63,389 nt of DNA from Shewanella sp. TC10 (GTDB lineage: Bacteria > Pseudomonadota > Gammaproteobacteria > Enterobacterales > Shewanellaceae): NCBI RefSeq assembly GCF_009663145.1, contig NZ_VKHR01000018.1:1-63389 (forward strand), written 5' to 3'. Made by a program: the position numbers and the translations under genes. Under the pieces are notes generated by a model that had not been told where the DNA came from, did no database searches, and saw only the letters and a program-made list of their open reading frames with translations. Below are positions 34,187 to 42,698 of this stretch, piece by piece. Positions within the stretch are counted from its first letter, which is position 1; the number at the start of each line of letters is the position of its first letter.

Positions 34187-35908
34187 ATGATGAACAATTG
34201 TTATGCAAAATCACTCGTTAGTGGGTTATTATTTTTATTATTACCTCTTCAGGCAAATTCTGCCACGACACCACAAAACTTAACTGATTTACAGTCTATG
34301 GGTGTAAGCAGTTCGGCTATGCCGAATGCTTCACTTGAATCTGGGACCTACTCAAAGCAAGCTAGAACAGACACTTTACTGCCAGGTGAGGCTAGTGCTG
34401 CTGAATTATTACCAACTTCTGAAGCCGGGCTACCACCACCTTATGGTGCAAACCTATTTGCTGGCGGTTATGAGAGTGAACGTCTTGACGGATTGAATGA
34501 TGACTATCTTATTGCTCCTGGGGATAAAGTGGCTATTTGGTTATGGGGAGCAGTAAATCAGTCTGAAGTGCTTACGGTTGATAATCAAGGTAATTTATTT
34601 ATTACCAATGTAGGCCCTATAAATGTTGCTGGAGTCATGGCAAGTCAGATAAATGGTGTCGTGACTAAAAAAATTCAACAGGTTTATAAATCTAGTGTGA
34701 GTATTTACGTAAACCTACAAACAGCAACGCCAGTCAGCGTTTATATTAGCGGTAGCGTTATAAGGCCTGGCCAATATGCAGGTGTGCCATCTGACAGCAT
34801 TTTATATTATCTAAAAAGAGCAGGTGGGATTGACTCTGAACGAGGCAGTTATCGCTCAATTAAGATTCTCCGCAATAACCAAGTTAAGCAAGAAATTGAC
34901 CTTTATGATTTTATGTTAGAAGGGCAATTACCTAAACTTAACTTTCAAGATGGTGATGTCATTTTTGTTGAGCGTCAAAAAGCGACAATTGTTGTAACAG
35001 GAAGCGTGCGTAATCCGTTCCGGTTTGAACTAACAGATGATGAAACAAATGGCCAACAATTATCAAAATTTGCACGTCCATACTCAAAAGTGAGTCATGT
35101 TGGTGTCGTAGGCGATCGTGATACCGGTCCTTTTTCTGTATATCTGCCGGTAAATGAATTTAATGAATTTGAATTAGCAGATGGCGATCGCTTATTTTTT
35201 AATGATGATATTCGAGCTCAAGTGTTTGATATACAAGTTGCAGGCAGTTACCTAGGTCCGTCTTACTTTGCTGTTAAAAAAGAAACTCGTCTACATGATT
35301 TATTAGCCAATGTAGAAGTCGATGCTAATTTAGCAGACTATCAATCTATATATGTGCTTCGTAAAAGTGTCGCAAAAAAACAAAAAGAAATGATTGACCA
35401 ATCACTTGAACGTTTAGAGCGAAGTGTATTCACAGCGCCAGCATCATCAGATGGTGAGGCTAGAATTCGTGCAGAAGAAGGTAAAATGATCCTTGAGTTT
35501 ACCGCACGAGCTAGACAAGTTATTCCTCTAGGAAAGGTCATCGTTTCTGATAATGGCAAAGTAGCAAATATACAGCTAGAGCAAGGTGATATTGTTCACA
35601 TCCCAGCTAAAAGTGATTTAATCCATGTTGGTGGTGAAGTTATTATGCCTCAAGCCATCGTATATAATCCAAATGCAACAGTAGAAGACTATATTGCTTG
35701 GTCTGGTGGTTATAGTGAAAGAGCTAATTATGATCAGATAATGGTCATTCACCCAAATGGGATGATTAAATTAAATGCGACAGGCCCATTGCAAGCTGGC
35801 GATCAAGTCTTAGTGTTGCCAAAAGTCGACGCAAAAATTATGCAAGCGGTTAAAGATGTCACTCAAATTATTTACCAAATCGCTGTTGCAGCAAATGCGA
35901 TAAATTAA
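34187..35908 (+). CDS. KpsD/Wza-family polysaccharide export protein
   Basis: A 573-residue periplasmic/outer-membrane export protein. The signal peptide (residues 1-25) ends QANS|ATTP and has no lipobox, as in KpsD and unlike Wza. The polysaccharide export domain starts at DDYLIAPGDKVAIWLWG (about residue 104), followed by several SLBB domains (VYISGSVIRPGQYAG, IVVTGSVRNPFRFE, IHVGGEVIMPQAI). The length is near KpsD of E. coli (about 558). It would form the outer-membrane end of the export channel with the ABC transporter and the KpsE-like protein encoded next. Confidence 0.9.
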   Translation: MMNNCYAKSLVSGLLFLLLPLQANSATTPQNLTDLQSMGVSSSAMPNASLESGTYSKQARTDTLLPGEASAAELLPTSEAGLPPPYGANLFAGGYESERLDGLNDDYLIAPGDKVAIWLWGAVNQSEVLTVDNQGNLFITNVGPINVAGVMASQINGVVTKKIQQVYKSSVSIYVNLQTATPVSVYISGSVIRPGQYAGVPSDSILYYLKRAGGIDSERGSYRSIKILRNNQVKQEIDLYDFMLEGQLPKLNFQDGDVIFVERQKATIVVTGSVRNPFRFELTDDETNGQQLSKFARPYSKVSHVGVVGDRDTGPFSVYLPVNEFNEFELADGDRLFFNDDIRAQVFDIQVAGSYLGPSYFAVKKETRLHDLLANVEVDANLADYQSIYVLRKSVAKKQKEMIDQSLERLERSVFTAPASSDGEARIRAEEGKMILEFTARARQVIPLGKVIVSDNGKVANIQLEQGDIVHIPAKSDLIHVGGEVIMPQAIVYNPNATVEDYIAWSGGYSERANYDQIMVIHPNGMIKLNATGPLQAGDQVLVLPKVDAKIMQAVKDVTQIIYQIAVAANAIN

Positions 35909-35918
35909 GCATTATATT

Positions 35919-36704
35919 ATGGCGACGATAATTAAACGAAATAACTGGCAAATATGGAAAGATGTTATATTTGCATTATTTGTCAGGGAAATTCGAACAG
36001 GCTTTAATGATAAATTTGGTATAGCCTGGGCTGTGATTAACCCTGTAACTTTTATTTTCCTTTTATCATTTATCCGCGGGCGATTGGATGGAGGAGAGAC
36101 TCATACAATCCCAACTTTTACCTTTATGGCGATTGGTTTTATGTTGGTGATGTTTTTTATAGAAGTGTTGAATGGAACCGCTTCTTCTATAAAAAAAAAT
36201 AAAGCATTATTTGCTTTTCGACAAGTACAACCCATCAGTAGCATGATTGCTAGTGCATTATTTCAGTTATTAGTCAAAGTGTTTGTGATTCTATGTATTG
36301 GAATTGTGATGTATTTTATTGGCTTAGAAATAAGGATCGATAATCCTCTTTCATTAATTGGTTGTGTAATACAACTCTGGTTAATAGCTATTGCTATTGG
36401 GTGTTTGTTTAGTTTAGCTGCATGTTATGTGCCAGAGATCACTAAGGTTCAATCAATTTTAACAAGGCCTTTGATTTTTATTTCAGCGGTGTTCTTTTCA
36501 TTACAAGACATACCACAAGAAACTTGGAAGTACTTTGATTGGAACCCTATTTTACATGCAATTGAGCTGTCACGGTACGCAACTTATGAGACTTATGGAA
36601 TTGTTGGTGTTAGCCAATTATATTTATTTCTATTCTCGCTAATCAGTGTGTTTTTTTCATTAAGTTGTTACTTTTTAATTTGGAAGCAAGCAATTAGCCG
36701 CTAA
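35919..36704 (+). CDS. KpsM-like polysaccharide ABC transporter permease
   Basis: A 261-residue ABC-2 type permease with six hydrophobic segments. FALFVREIRTGFNDKFGIAW near the N terminus and FNPILHAIELSRYATYE-like (WNPILHAIELSRY) near the end are typical of KpsM/BexB proteins. It pairs with the ATPase encoded 17 bp downstream to flip or extrude the lipid-linked polysaccharide across the inner membrane. Confidence 0.92.
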   Translation: MATIIKRNNWQIWKDVIFALFVREIRTGFNDKFGIAWAVINPVTFIFLLSFIRGRLDGGETHTIPTFTFMAIGFMLVMFFIEVLNGTASSIKKNKALFAFRQVQPISSMIASALFQLLVKVFVILCIGIVMYFIGLEIRIDNPLSLIGCVIQLWLIAIAIGCLFSLAACYVPEITKVQSILTRPLIFISAVFFSLQDIPQETWKYFDWNPILHAIELSRYATYETYGIVGVSQLYLFLFSLISVFFSLSCYFLIWKQAISR

Positions 36705-36721
36705 CAGCAGTATCAATTAGG

Positions 36722-37378
36722 TTGAACATGATTCGATTGCAGAATATTACGAAGTATTACCCTTCAAAGCTTGGTAACCAATACATATTTAAAGGTGTTA
36801 ATTTTGATATTCCTGAGGGCCACAATATTGCCATTTTAGGCAGCAATGGTGCGGGTAAATCAACATTATTTCGAATGCTGGCTGGCAGTGAGTATCCCAA
36901 TAAAGGGCGCATCATAACCGATTTAAACTTATCTTGGCCTGTAGCGTTAGCGACAGGAATACACCCGCAAATGTCTGGTGCTGAAAATGCGAGATTTATT
37001 GGCATGATAAATGGAGTACAAGATCTAGATAGTTATGTAGACAAAGTCAGAGCATTTGCCGAATTAGGGGCGAAATTTAACTTACCTGTTAAAACCTATT
37101 CTAGTGGCATGAAACCGCGGTTGGCATTTGCTTGTTCAATCGGCATTGATTTTGATGTGTACTTAATTGATGAAGTTACTTCCGTTGGCGATGCTAAGTT
37201 TAGAAAGAAAACTAAAATCGCACTAACAGAAAAAAGCAAGAAAGCAAATGTCATTATGGTCAGTCATGAAATGGATGAACTGAGGCATTTTTGTGATAGT
37301 GCGATAGTTTTACATAAAGGTGAATTAACTTTTTATAACGATTTAGAACAAGGTATCGAGATTTACCAGGCATTATAA
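36722..37378 (+). CDS. KpsT-like polysaccharide ABC transporter ATPase
   Basis: A 218-residue ABC ATPase with Walker A GSNGAGKST, signature YSSGMKPRLAFA and Walker B VYLIDEVTSVGD; the switch histidine is in MVSHEMDEL. It is short and lacks the C-terminal carbohydrate-binding domain of Wzt-type O-antigen exporters, so it belongs with KpsT/BexA/CtrD capsule exporters. The next gene begins 1 nt after its stop, implying tight coupling. The start is ATG 36722 or, six bases on, ATG 36728. Confidence 0.93.
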   Translation: MNMIRLQNITKYYPSKLGNQYIFKGVNFDIPEGHNIAILGSNGAGKSTLFRMLAGSEYPNKGRIITDLNLSWPVALATGIHPQMSGAENARFIGMINGVQDLDSYVDKVRAFAELGAKFNLPVKTYSSGMKPRLAFACSIGIDFDVYLIDEVTSVGDAKFRKKTKIALTEKSKKANVIMVSHEMDELRHFCDSAIVLHKGELTFYNDLEQGIEIYQAL

Positions 37379-37379
37379 T

Positions 37380-38975
37380 ATGACACTAAAATCAGTAAAT
37401 AACGTCGAAGAAAGATTTAAACAATTAAGCCAGTCTGCTAAGCCTAAAGTTTGGAATAATTGTCGAGAATTAATTTCGTTAGCGAAAGAAATTAAAACAA
37501 CAGATATTTTGCTATCTCGTAGAATATTACAAAGAGCTAAAAACCTACAACCCGCAAACCCAGTGGTGTTGAATGCTATTAAAGATATTTCAAATGAAAT
37601 CAACGCTCAAAAAGAGAAGTTAGATGGAATGGTAGTAAAAAGTACAGAAACTGCCCAAACTCTAGATAAAGATAATCATTTACAGATACATGAACTGTCT
37701 AATTTAGCTAATTCTGAGAAGTCAGCTAATTCAGGTCACTCTGATAAATCAGAAAATCACTTATCTAAGAGTCAAAACATCTTTCAAGCAATTCAAGATT
37801 ATTATCAATCCTTCACTCAAAGTCGATTGGGTCAGTTAATTGCAAAACCTTGGGTCATATTATTACTTGTTCCATTTTTGTTGTTTAGTTTTTATCAACT
37901 GGTTTGGGCGAGCCCTCGATATGAAAGTAGAGCGCAATTAATTGTACAACAACCCGATGGCATGGCGACGATGGACGCCTCTATGGCTTTGCTGACGGGC
38001 TTGGGCGTGAGCGGTAATGCAGGTGCAGATTCAGAGTTAGTCAAAGCCTATGTCTACTCAGAAGATATGTTAGCTTATCTGCAAACAACCAATAATTTGG
38101 CTGAACATTACAGTGAAACTGGTGCTGATATATTTTCAAGACTGAGTTCAGATCATACCAAAGAAAAACTGTTCGATTTCTATTTAAATCATACTCGCGT
38201 TGAAATCGACGAAAAATCTGGGGTCATTCAGGTTTATGTTGAAGCATTCACACCAGAATTTGCCAAGGAGCTCAGTTTATCGATTGTCAGTAGAGCTGAA
38301 TGGTATATAAATTCAGTAGGGCACCAGTTAGCTGAAGCACAACTTAAATTCATTCAAAAAGAGCATGAGCAAGTAGAGCAGCGTTTGCAGCTTGCAAAGA
38401 AAAACTTGTTAGGGTTTCAGCAAACAAACAATTTACTTGATCCGGAAGCTGAAGGTATGGCGCTTCAACAAATTACCTACAGTATGGAAAGTGAAATCGC
38501 AGCTAAAAGAGCAGAGCTAAAGGGCTTGCGATTAGTGATGACGGAACAAGCCTCTCAAGTTGTCATATTAAAAGCGCAACTAGATGCGTTAATCACGCAA
38601 CTTGAAGTTGAAAGACAGCGACTCTCATTGCAAGGGAATAACAACTCCGGCAACCAAAATGTACAAAATCAGCAACTAGCAGAACCTTTAACAGAGAAAA
38701 AATCGGTGAGTGAAGTGATTGCTCAATATACTGATTTTAAAATAGAACTTGAGTTAGCGCTTCAAGCATATACATCTTCAGAGATATCCTTGGAAAAATC
38801 CAGAGTAGAAGCTTATCGTCAACTTAAGTATTTAGTTGTTGTTGAACGCTCAACATTGGCAGAAGACAACCAATACCCGAGTACTTTTTATAATATTTCA
38901 CTTTTTATAGCCATCCAGTTAATGCTTTTTGGTATCGGAAAAATCATTATCGCAACCGTTAAAGAACTAAATTAA
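37380..38975 (+). CDS. KpsE-like polysaccharide co-polymerase/export protein
   Basis: A 531-residue inner-membrane protein of the PCP-3/KpsE type, bridging the ABC transporter to the outer-membrane channel. One transmembrane helix lies near residues 156-176 (WVILLLVPFLLFSFYQLVW) and one near 508-527. Between them is a large periplasmic part with a coiled coil (about 305-420). The first 150 residues are a cytoplasmic extension not present in the 382-residue E. coli KpsE; its helical pattern (LSRRILQRAKNLQPANPVVL) hints at TPR-like helices. It is last of the four export genes. Confidence 0.88.
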   Translation: MTLKSVNNVEERFKQLSQSAKPKVWNNCRELISLAKEIKTTDILLSRRILQRAKNLQPANPVVLNAIKDISNEINAQKEKLDGMVVKSTETAQTLDKDNHLQIHELSNLANSEKSANSGHSDKSENHLSKSQNIFQAIQDYYQSFTQSRLGQLIAKPWVILLLVPFLLFSFYQLVWASPRYESRAQLIVQQPDGMATMDASMALLTGLGVSGNAGADSELVKAYVYSEDMLAYLQTTNNLAEHYSETGADIFSRLSSDHTKEKLFDFYLNHTRVEIDEKSGVIQVYVEAFTPEFAKELSLSIVSRAEWYINSVGHQLAEAQLKFIQKEHEQVEQRLQLAKKNLLGFQQTNNLLDPEAEGMALQQITYSMESEIAAKRAELKGLRLVMTEQASQVVILKAQLDALITQLEVERQRLSLQGNNNSGNQNVQNQQLAEPLTEKKSVSEVIAQYTDFKIELELALQAYTSSEISLEKSRVEAYRQLKYLVVVERSTLAEDNQYPSTFYNISLFIAIQLMLFGIGKIIIATVKELN

Positions 38976-39034
38976 CTTTAGTCATTACAAAATGACTTAT
39001 TTTAAAATTACTTATTTTCAATATTAGGCCCTAC

Positions 39035-39946
39035 ATGAACAATATTAAACCACTTAATAAGCAAGCGCCTTGTAAAGGCATTATTCTAGCTGGTGGATCT
39101 GGCACTCGTCTTTATCCATTAACAAAGGTTGTCAGCAAGCAGTTAATGCCAGTATACGACAAGCCAATGATTTTCTATCCAATCTCTACATTATTAGTTG
39201 CAGGGATTAAAGAAATTCTGATCATATCGACACCTCAAGAATTACCGCGATTTAAAGAGCTTTTAGGTGATGGTAGTTTATGGGGCATTAAATTTGAATA
39301 TGTTGAGCAACCGACTCCTGATGGTTTAGCGCAAGCATTTTTGCTGGCTGAAGACTTTTTGCAAGGCAGTTCAGCTGCGCTAGTACTTGGCGATAACTTA
39401 TTTTATGGCCATGACTTATCTGCTTCATTGCAACGCGCTGCTAATCGTTCGAATGGCGCCACTGTGTTTGGTTATCATGTTGCTAACCCGACTTCTTATG
39501 GGGTTGTAGAGTTTGATGAACAAGGTACTGCTATTTCAATTGAAGAAAAGCCACAGCAACCTAAATCAAATTACGCAGTGCCAGGCTTATATTTTTTCGA
39601 TAGCCGTGTGGTCGAATATGCTAAAAATGTACAACCTTCAGCGCGTGGCGAGCTTGAAATTACTGATGTTATTGAACAGTATTTACAAGCTGGAGAGTTG
39701 AAGGTTGAAATCATGGGACGTGGGACTGCATGGCTAGATACTGGTACCCTGGATGACCTATTAGATGCTGCAAACTTCATTAGAGCAATAGAGAAAAGGC
39801 AAGGGCTTAAAATTAATTGCCCAGAAGAAGTAGCTTACCGAATGGGCTATATTGATGACAAGCAATTATCTGAATTGGCAAAACCTTTAGTTAAAGCGGG
39901 TTACGGCAAATACTTATTAAGCTTAATTGATAGTAAAGTGTTTTAA
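39035..39946 (+). CDS. rmlA: Glucose-1-phosphate thymidylyltransferase RmlA
   Basis: A 303-residue enzyme making dTDP-glucose from glucose 1-phosphate and dTTP, the first step of dTDP-L-rhamnose synthesis. The nucleotidyltransferase motif [32 protein letters not shown] and [17 protein letters not shown] are intact. The N-terminal [14 protein letters not shown] leader is slightly longer than usual. It starts 59 bp after the kpsE-like gene and heads the rmlACDB group. Confidence 0.95.
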   Translation: MNNIKPLNKQAPCKGIILAGGSGTRLYPLTKVVSKQLMPVYDKPMIFYPISTLLVAGIKEILIISTPQELPRFKELLGDGSLWGIKFEYVEQPTPDGLAQAFLLAEDFLQGSSAALVLGDNLFYGHDLSASLQRAANRSNGATVFGYHVANPTSYGVVEFDEQGTAISIEEKPQQPKSNYAVPGLYFFDSRVVEYAKNVQPSARGELEITDVIEQYLQAGELKVEIMGRGTAWLDTGTLDDLLDAANFIRAIEKRQGLKINCPEEVAYRMGYIDDKQLSELAKPLVKAGYGKYLLSLIDSKVF

Positions 39947-39983
39947 AGTTAACAATATTTTAAATATTACTAAGTGATAAAAA

Positions 39984-40529
39984 ATGAAATTTATTGAAAC
40001 TAGCATACCCGATGTAAAAATTATTGAGCCAACGGTTTTTGGTGATGACCGTGGTTTTTTTATGGAAACATTCAGAACAGAATTGTTTAATCAACATTGT
40101 GGTGAAAGAGTGTTTGTACAAGAAAACCATAGTAAATCCTCTCATGGCATTTTACGTGGTTTACATTACCAAACTGAAAATACTCAAGGCAAACTTGTTC
40201 GTGTAACAAGTGGTGAAGTTTTTGATGTCGCCGTTGATATGCGTAAACAGTCCACGACTTTTGGTCAATGGGTTGGGGTATTACTTTCTGCTGAAAATAA
40301 GCGACAACTATGGGTACCTGAAGGCTTTGCTCACGGTTTTTATGTTACCAGTAACGAAGCTGAGTTTGTTTATAAATGTACCGATGTTTATAACCCTAAT
40401 GTTGAAGTATCACTAAAGTGGGACGACCCTAGGGTAAACATACAGTGGCCACTTGTGGATGGTGTTTTGCCATTGCTATCAGGAAAAGATGAAGCCGGTG
40501 TTGCTTTTGCCGATGCACCAAAGTTTTAA
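39984..40529 (+). CDS. rmlC: dTDP-4-dehydrorhamnose 3,5-epimerase RmlC
   Basis: A 181-residue cupin-fold epimerase, third step of dTDP-L-rhamnose synthesis. FGDDRGFFMETFRTE, the VQENHSKSSHGILRGLHYQ loop with the catalytic histidine and FAHGFYVTSNEAEFVYK are diagnostic. It follows rmlA by 37 bp. A degenerate 12-bp repeat begins at its stop codon. Confidence 0.95.
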   Translation: MKFIETSIPDVKIIEPTVFGDDRGFFMETFRTELFNQHCGERVFVQENHSKSSHGILRGLHYQTENTQGKLVRVTSGEVFDVAVDMRKQSTTFGQWVGVLLSAENKRQLWVPEGFAHGFYVTSNEAEFVYKCTDVYNPNVEVSLKWDDPRVNIQWPLVDGVLPLLSGKDEAGVAFADAPKF

Positions 40530-40583
40530 TCATACTTTAGAACATAGTTTTAATCATAGGTTAAATAATGGTTAAAACATAAT
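40524..40583. repeat. 12-bp degenerate tandem array at the rmlC stop codon
   Basis: Five 12-bp units (starting 40524, 40536, 40548, 40560, 40572) vary around TTTTAATCATAG; the first unit includes the stop codon. It belongs to the set of short post-gene arrays in this window. Confidence 0.6.
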
Positions 40584-40665
40584 TAATTACGCTTGTGCCA
40601 AGCGCTGCAATACCCAAGTGAAATAGCTTAGCCTATTTGTTCATGCATAAAATAACGATGACCTT

Positions 40666-41565
40666 ATGAAAATACTTATCACCGGTAAAGGTGGCCAATT
40701 AGCCTCTGAGTTGCAATTGAATTGCCCACAGAGTGTAGAAATAGAATGTCTTGATAGTAAAGCACTTGATATAACGGATGCTACACGAGTAAACGAAATA
40801 CTTATTGCTTTTTCACCTGATGTGGTTATTAATGCTGCCGCTTATACTGCAGTAGATAAAGCTGAATCCGACAGCGAACAGGCTTTTAATGTAAATGAAA
40901 TTGGTGCAGCTAATTTAGCTCAAGCCTGTAAGGCAATTGATGCCAAGTTAGTGCATATTTCTACCGACTTTGTATTTGATGGCACTAAAACAACGCCTTA
41001 TGTTGCAGATGATGCGACAAACCCATTAGGTGTTTACGGCGCATCAAAATTGGCTGGCGAGCAAGCTGTTAATCAAATTTTAGCCAATCAAGCGATAATT
41101 ATTCGTACCGCCTGGGTATATTCTCAGTTTGGTAATAATTTTGTAAAAAGTATGATCCGACTAATGGCAGAAAAACCGCAACTTGGTATTGTGTATGACC
41201 AAGTGGGTAGCCCAACTTGGGCTGCTGGTTTAGCAAACATGATATGGCAATTAGTGCTCAACCATGCTGAGAGCTTTAAGGTGTCAGCTAACCAAAGCCT
41301 TATTTTAAATTGGACAGATGCAGGCGTTGCCTCATGGTATGACTTTGCCGTAGCTATACAAGAGTTGGCCGTAGAGCATGGTTTACTCGATAACAGTATA
41401 CCCATTAAGCCAATTCCTGCTTCTGCTTATCCAACACCGGCTAAACGACCTTCATTTAGTGTTATTGATAAATCACAGGCAGAATTAGTAGCAAATGTGG
41501 ATGCCATACATTGGCGCACACAGCTAGCTTCAATGATAAAAATCTTAAAAAATCAATCGGTATGA
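40666..41565 (+). CDS. rmlD: dTDP-4-dehydrorhamnose reductase RmlD
   Basis: A 299-residue short-chain dehydrogenase making dTDP-L-rhamnose, the last step of the pathway. GKGGQLASELQ is the dinucleotide-binding loop, NAAAYTAVDKAE and the HISTDFVFDGTK strand follow, and YGASKLAGE holds the catalytic tyrosine and lysine. It lies 136 bp after rmlC and 40 bp before rmlB. Confidence 0.95.
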   Translation: MKILITGKGGQLASELQLNCPQSVEIECLDSKALDITDATRVNEILIAFSPDVVINAAAYTAVDKAESDSEQAFNVNEIGAANLAQACKAIDAKLVHISTDFVFDGTKTTPYVADDATNPLGVYGASKLAGEQAVNQILANQAIIIRTAWVYSQFGNNFVKSMIRLMAEKPQLGIVYDQVGSPTWAAGLANMIWQLVLNHAESFKVSANQSLILNWTDAGVASWYDFAVAIQELAVEHGLLDNSIPIKPIPASAYPTPAKRPSFSVIDKSQAELVANVDAIHWRTQLASMIKILKNQSV

Positions 41566-41605
41566 TCAACATCATCTACCGCGATAAAAGTTAATCGGAA
41601 AAATT

Positions 41606-42685
41606 ATGACAATAAAAAATTTATTAGTAACAGGTGGTGCTGGTTTTATCGGTGCTAACTTTGTTCATTATTGGTTAGCGCAGCATCCTCAAGATAACGT
41701 AATAGTATTAGATGCACTAACCTACGCAGGTAATAAAGCCAATTTAGATATGGTTGCAGATAACACTAATATGACGTTTGTCCATGGCAATATTTGTGAT
41801 ACAGCCCTAATTGAATCATTAATAGATACCCATCAGATTAATACCATAGTGCATTTCGCTGCCGAATCCCATGTAGATCGCTCTATTACAGGGCCTGATG
41901 CCTTTATCGAAACCAATATTTTGGGCACATACAGCCTACTAAAAGCGGCAAAGCTTAAGTGGATAGATGAGCCTAAAGCACAAGGGAAGGAGCCCTTAGT
42001 CCATCGCTTTCATCATGTTTCTACTGATGAAGTGTATGGCACATTGAGTGCAACTGATCCTGCTTTTACTGAAGAAACCGCTTATGCGCCTAACTCACCA
42101 TATTCAGCATCAAAGGCGGCAAGTGACCATTTAGTGCGTGCATATCATCATACATATGGGCTTGAAGTTACCACTTCAAACTGCTCTAACAATTATGGTC
42201 CATACCATTTTCCAGAAAAACTTATTCCATTGATCATCGCTAATATTTTACAAGATAAGCCGTTACCAATTTATGGTGATGGTCAACAAATTCGTGATTG
42301 GTTATATGTTGAAGATCACGCTCGCGGCATTGACTTAGTATTACAAAGCGGCCGTATTGGTGAAAACTATAATATTGGTGGCAATAATGAGTGGGCAAAT
42401 ATCGATATTGTGAAACTTGTCTGTAAAGTGTTCAACGAGAAGTTTGCAACTAACCCTGAGCTTGCTGAAAAGTATCCGCTAGCTAAGGCTGCGATGGCGG
42501 GCAAAGCAGAAACCTTGATTACCTATGTAACAGACCGTGCCGGTCATGACAGACGCTATGCAATTGATGCAACTAAAACAAATGATGAATTAGGTTATGT
42601 ACCAGCGGAATCGTTCGAAACAGGTTTTGCTAAGACATTGGATTGGTATTTAGACAATGAGTCTTGGTGGACTCCTCTGCTTTAA
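41606..42685 (+). CDS. rmlB: dTDP-glucose 4,6-dehydratase RmlB
   Basis: A 359-residue extended short-chain dehydrogenase, second step of dTDP-L-rhamnose synthesis. VTGGAGFIGANF binds NAD, FAAESHVDRSI and STDEVYGTL contain catalytic residues, and YSASKAASDHL holds the Tyr-Lys pair. The order A-C-D-B differs from the common rmlBDAC order. The product of step two may also feed the amino-sugar branch used by the DegT-type aminotransferase downstream. Confidence 0.96.
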   Translation: MTIKNLLVTGGAGFIGANFVHYWLAQHPQDNVIVLDALTYAGNKANLDMVADNTNMTFVHGNICDTALIESLIDTHQINTIVHFAAESHVDRSITGPDAFIETNILGTYSLLKAAKLKWIDEPKAQGKEPLVHRFHHVSTDEVYGTLSATDPAFTEETAYAPNSPYSASKAASDHLVRAYHHTYGLEVTTSNCSNNYGPYHFPEKLIPLIIANILQDKPLPIYGDGQQIRDWLYVEDHARGIDLVLQSGRIGENYNIGGNNEWANIDIVKLVCKVFNEKFATNPELAEKYPLAKAAMAGKAETLITYVTDRAGHDRRYAIDATKTNDELGYVPAESFETGFAKTLDWYLDNESWWTPLL

Positions 42686-42698
42686 TTAGGGAAATGGA

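Noticed and set aside
36722..37378. Wzt-type O-antigen exporter ATPase
   Set aside because: The protein is 218 residues and has no C-terminal carbohydrate-binding domain; KpsT-like is the better fit.
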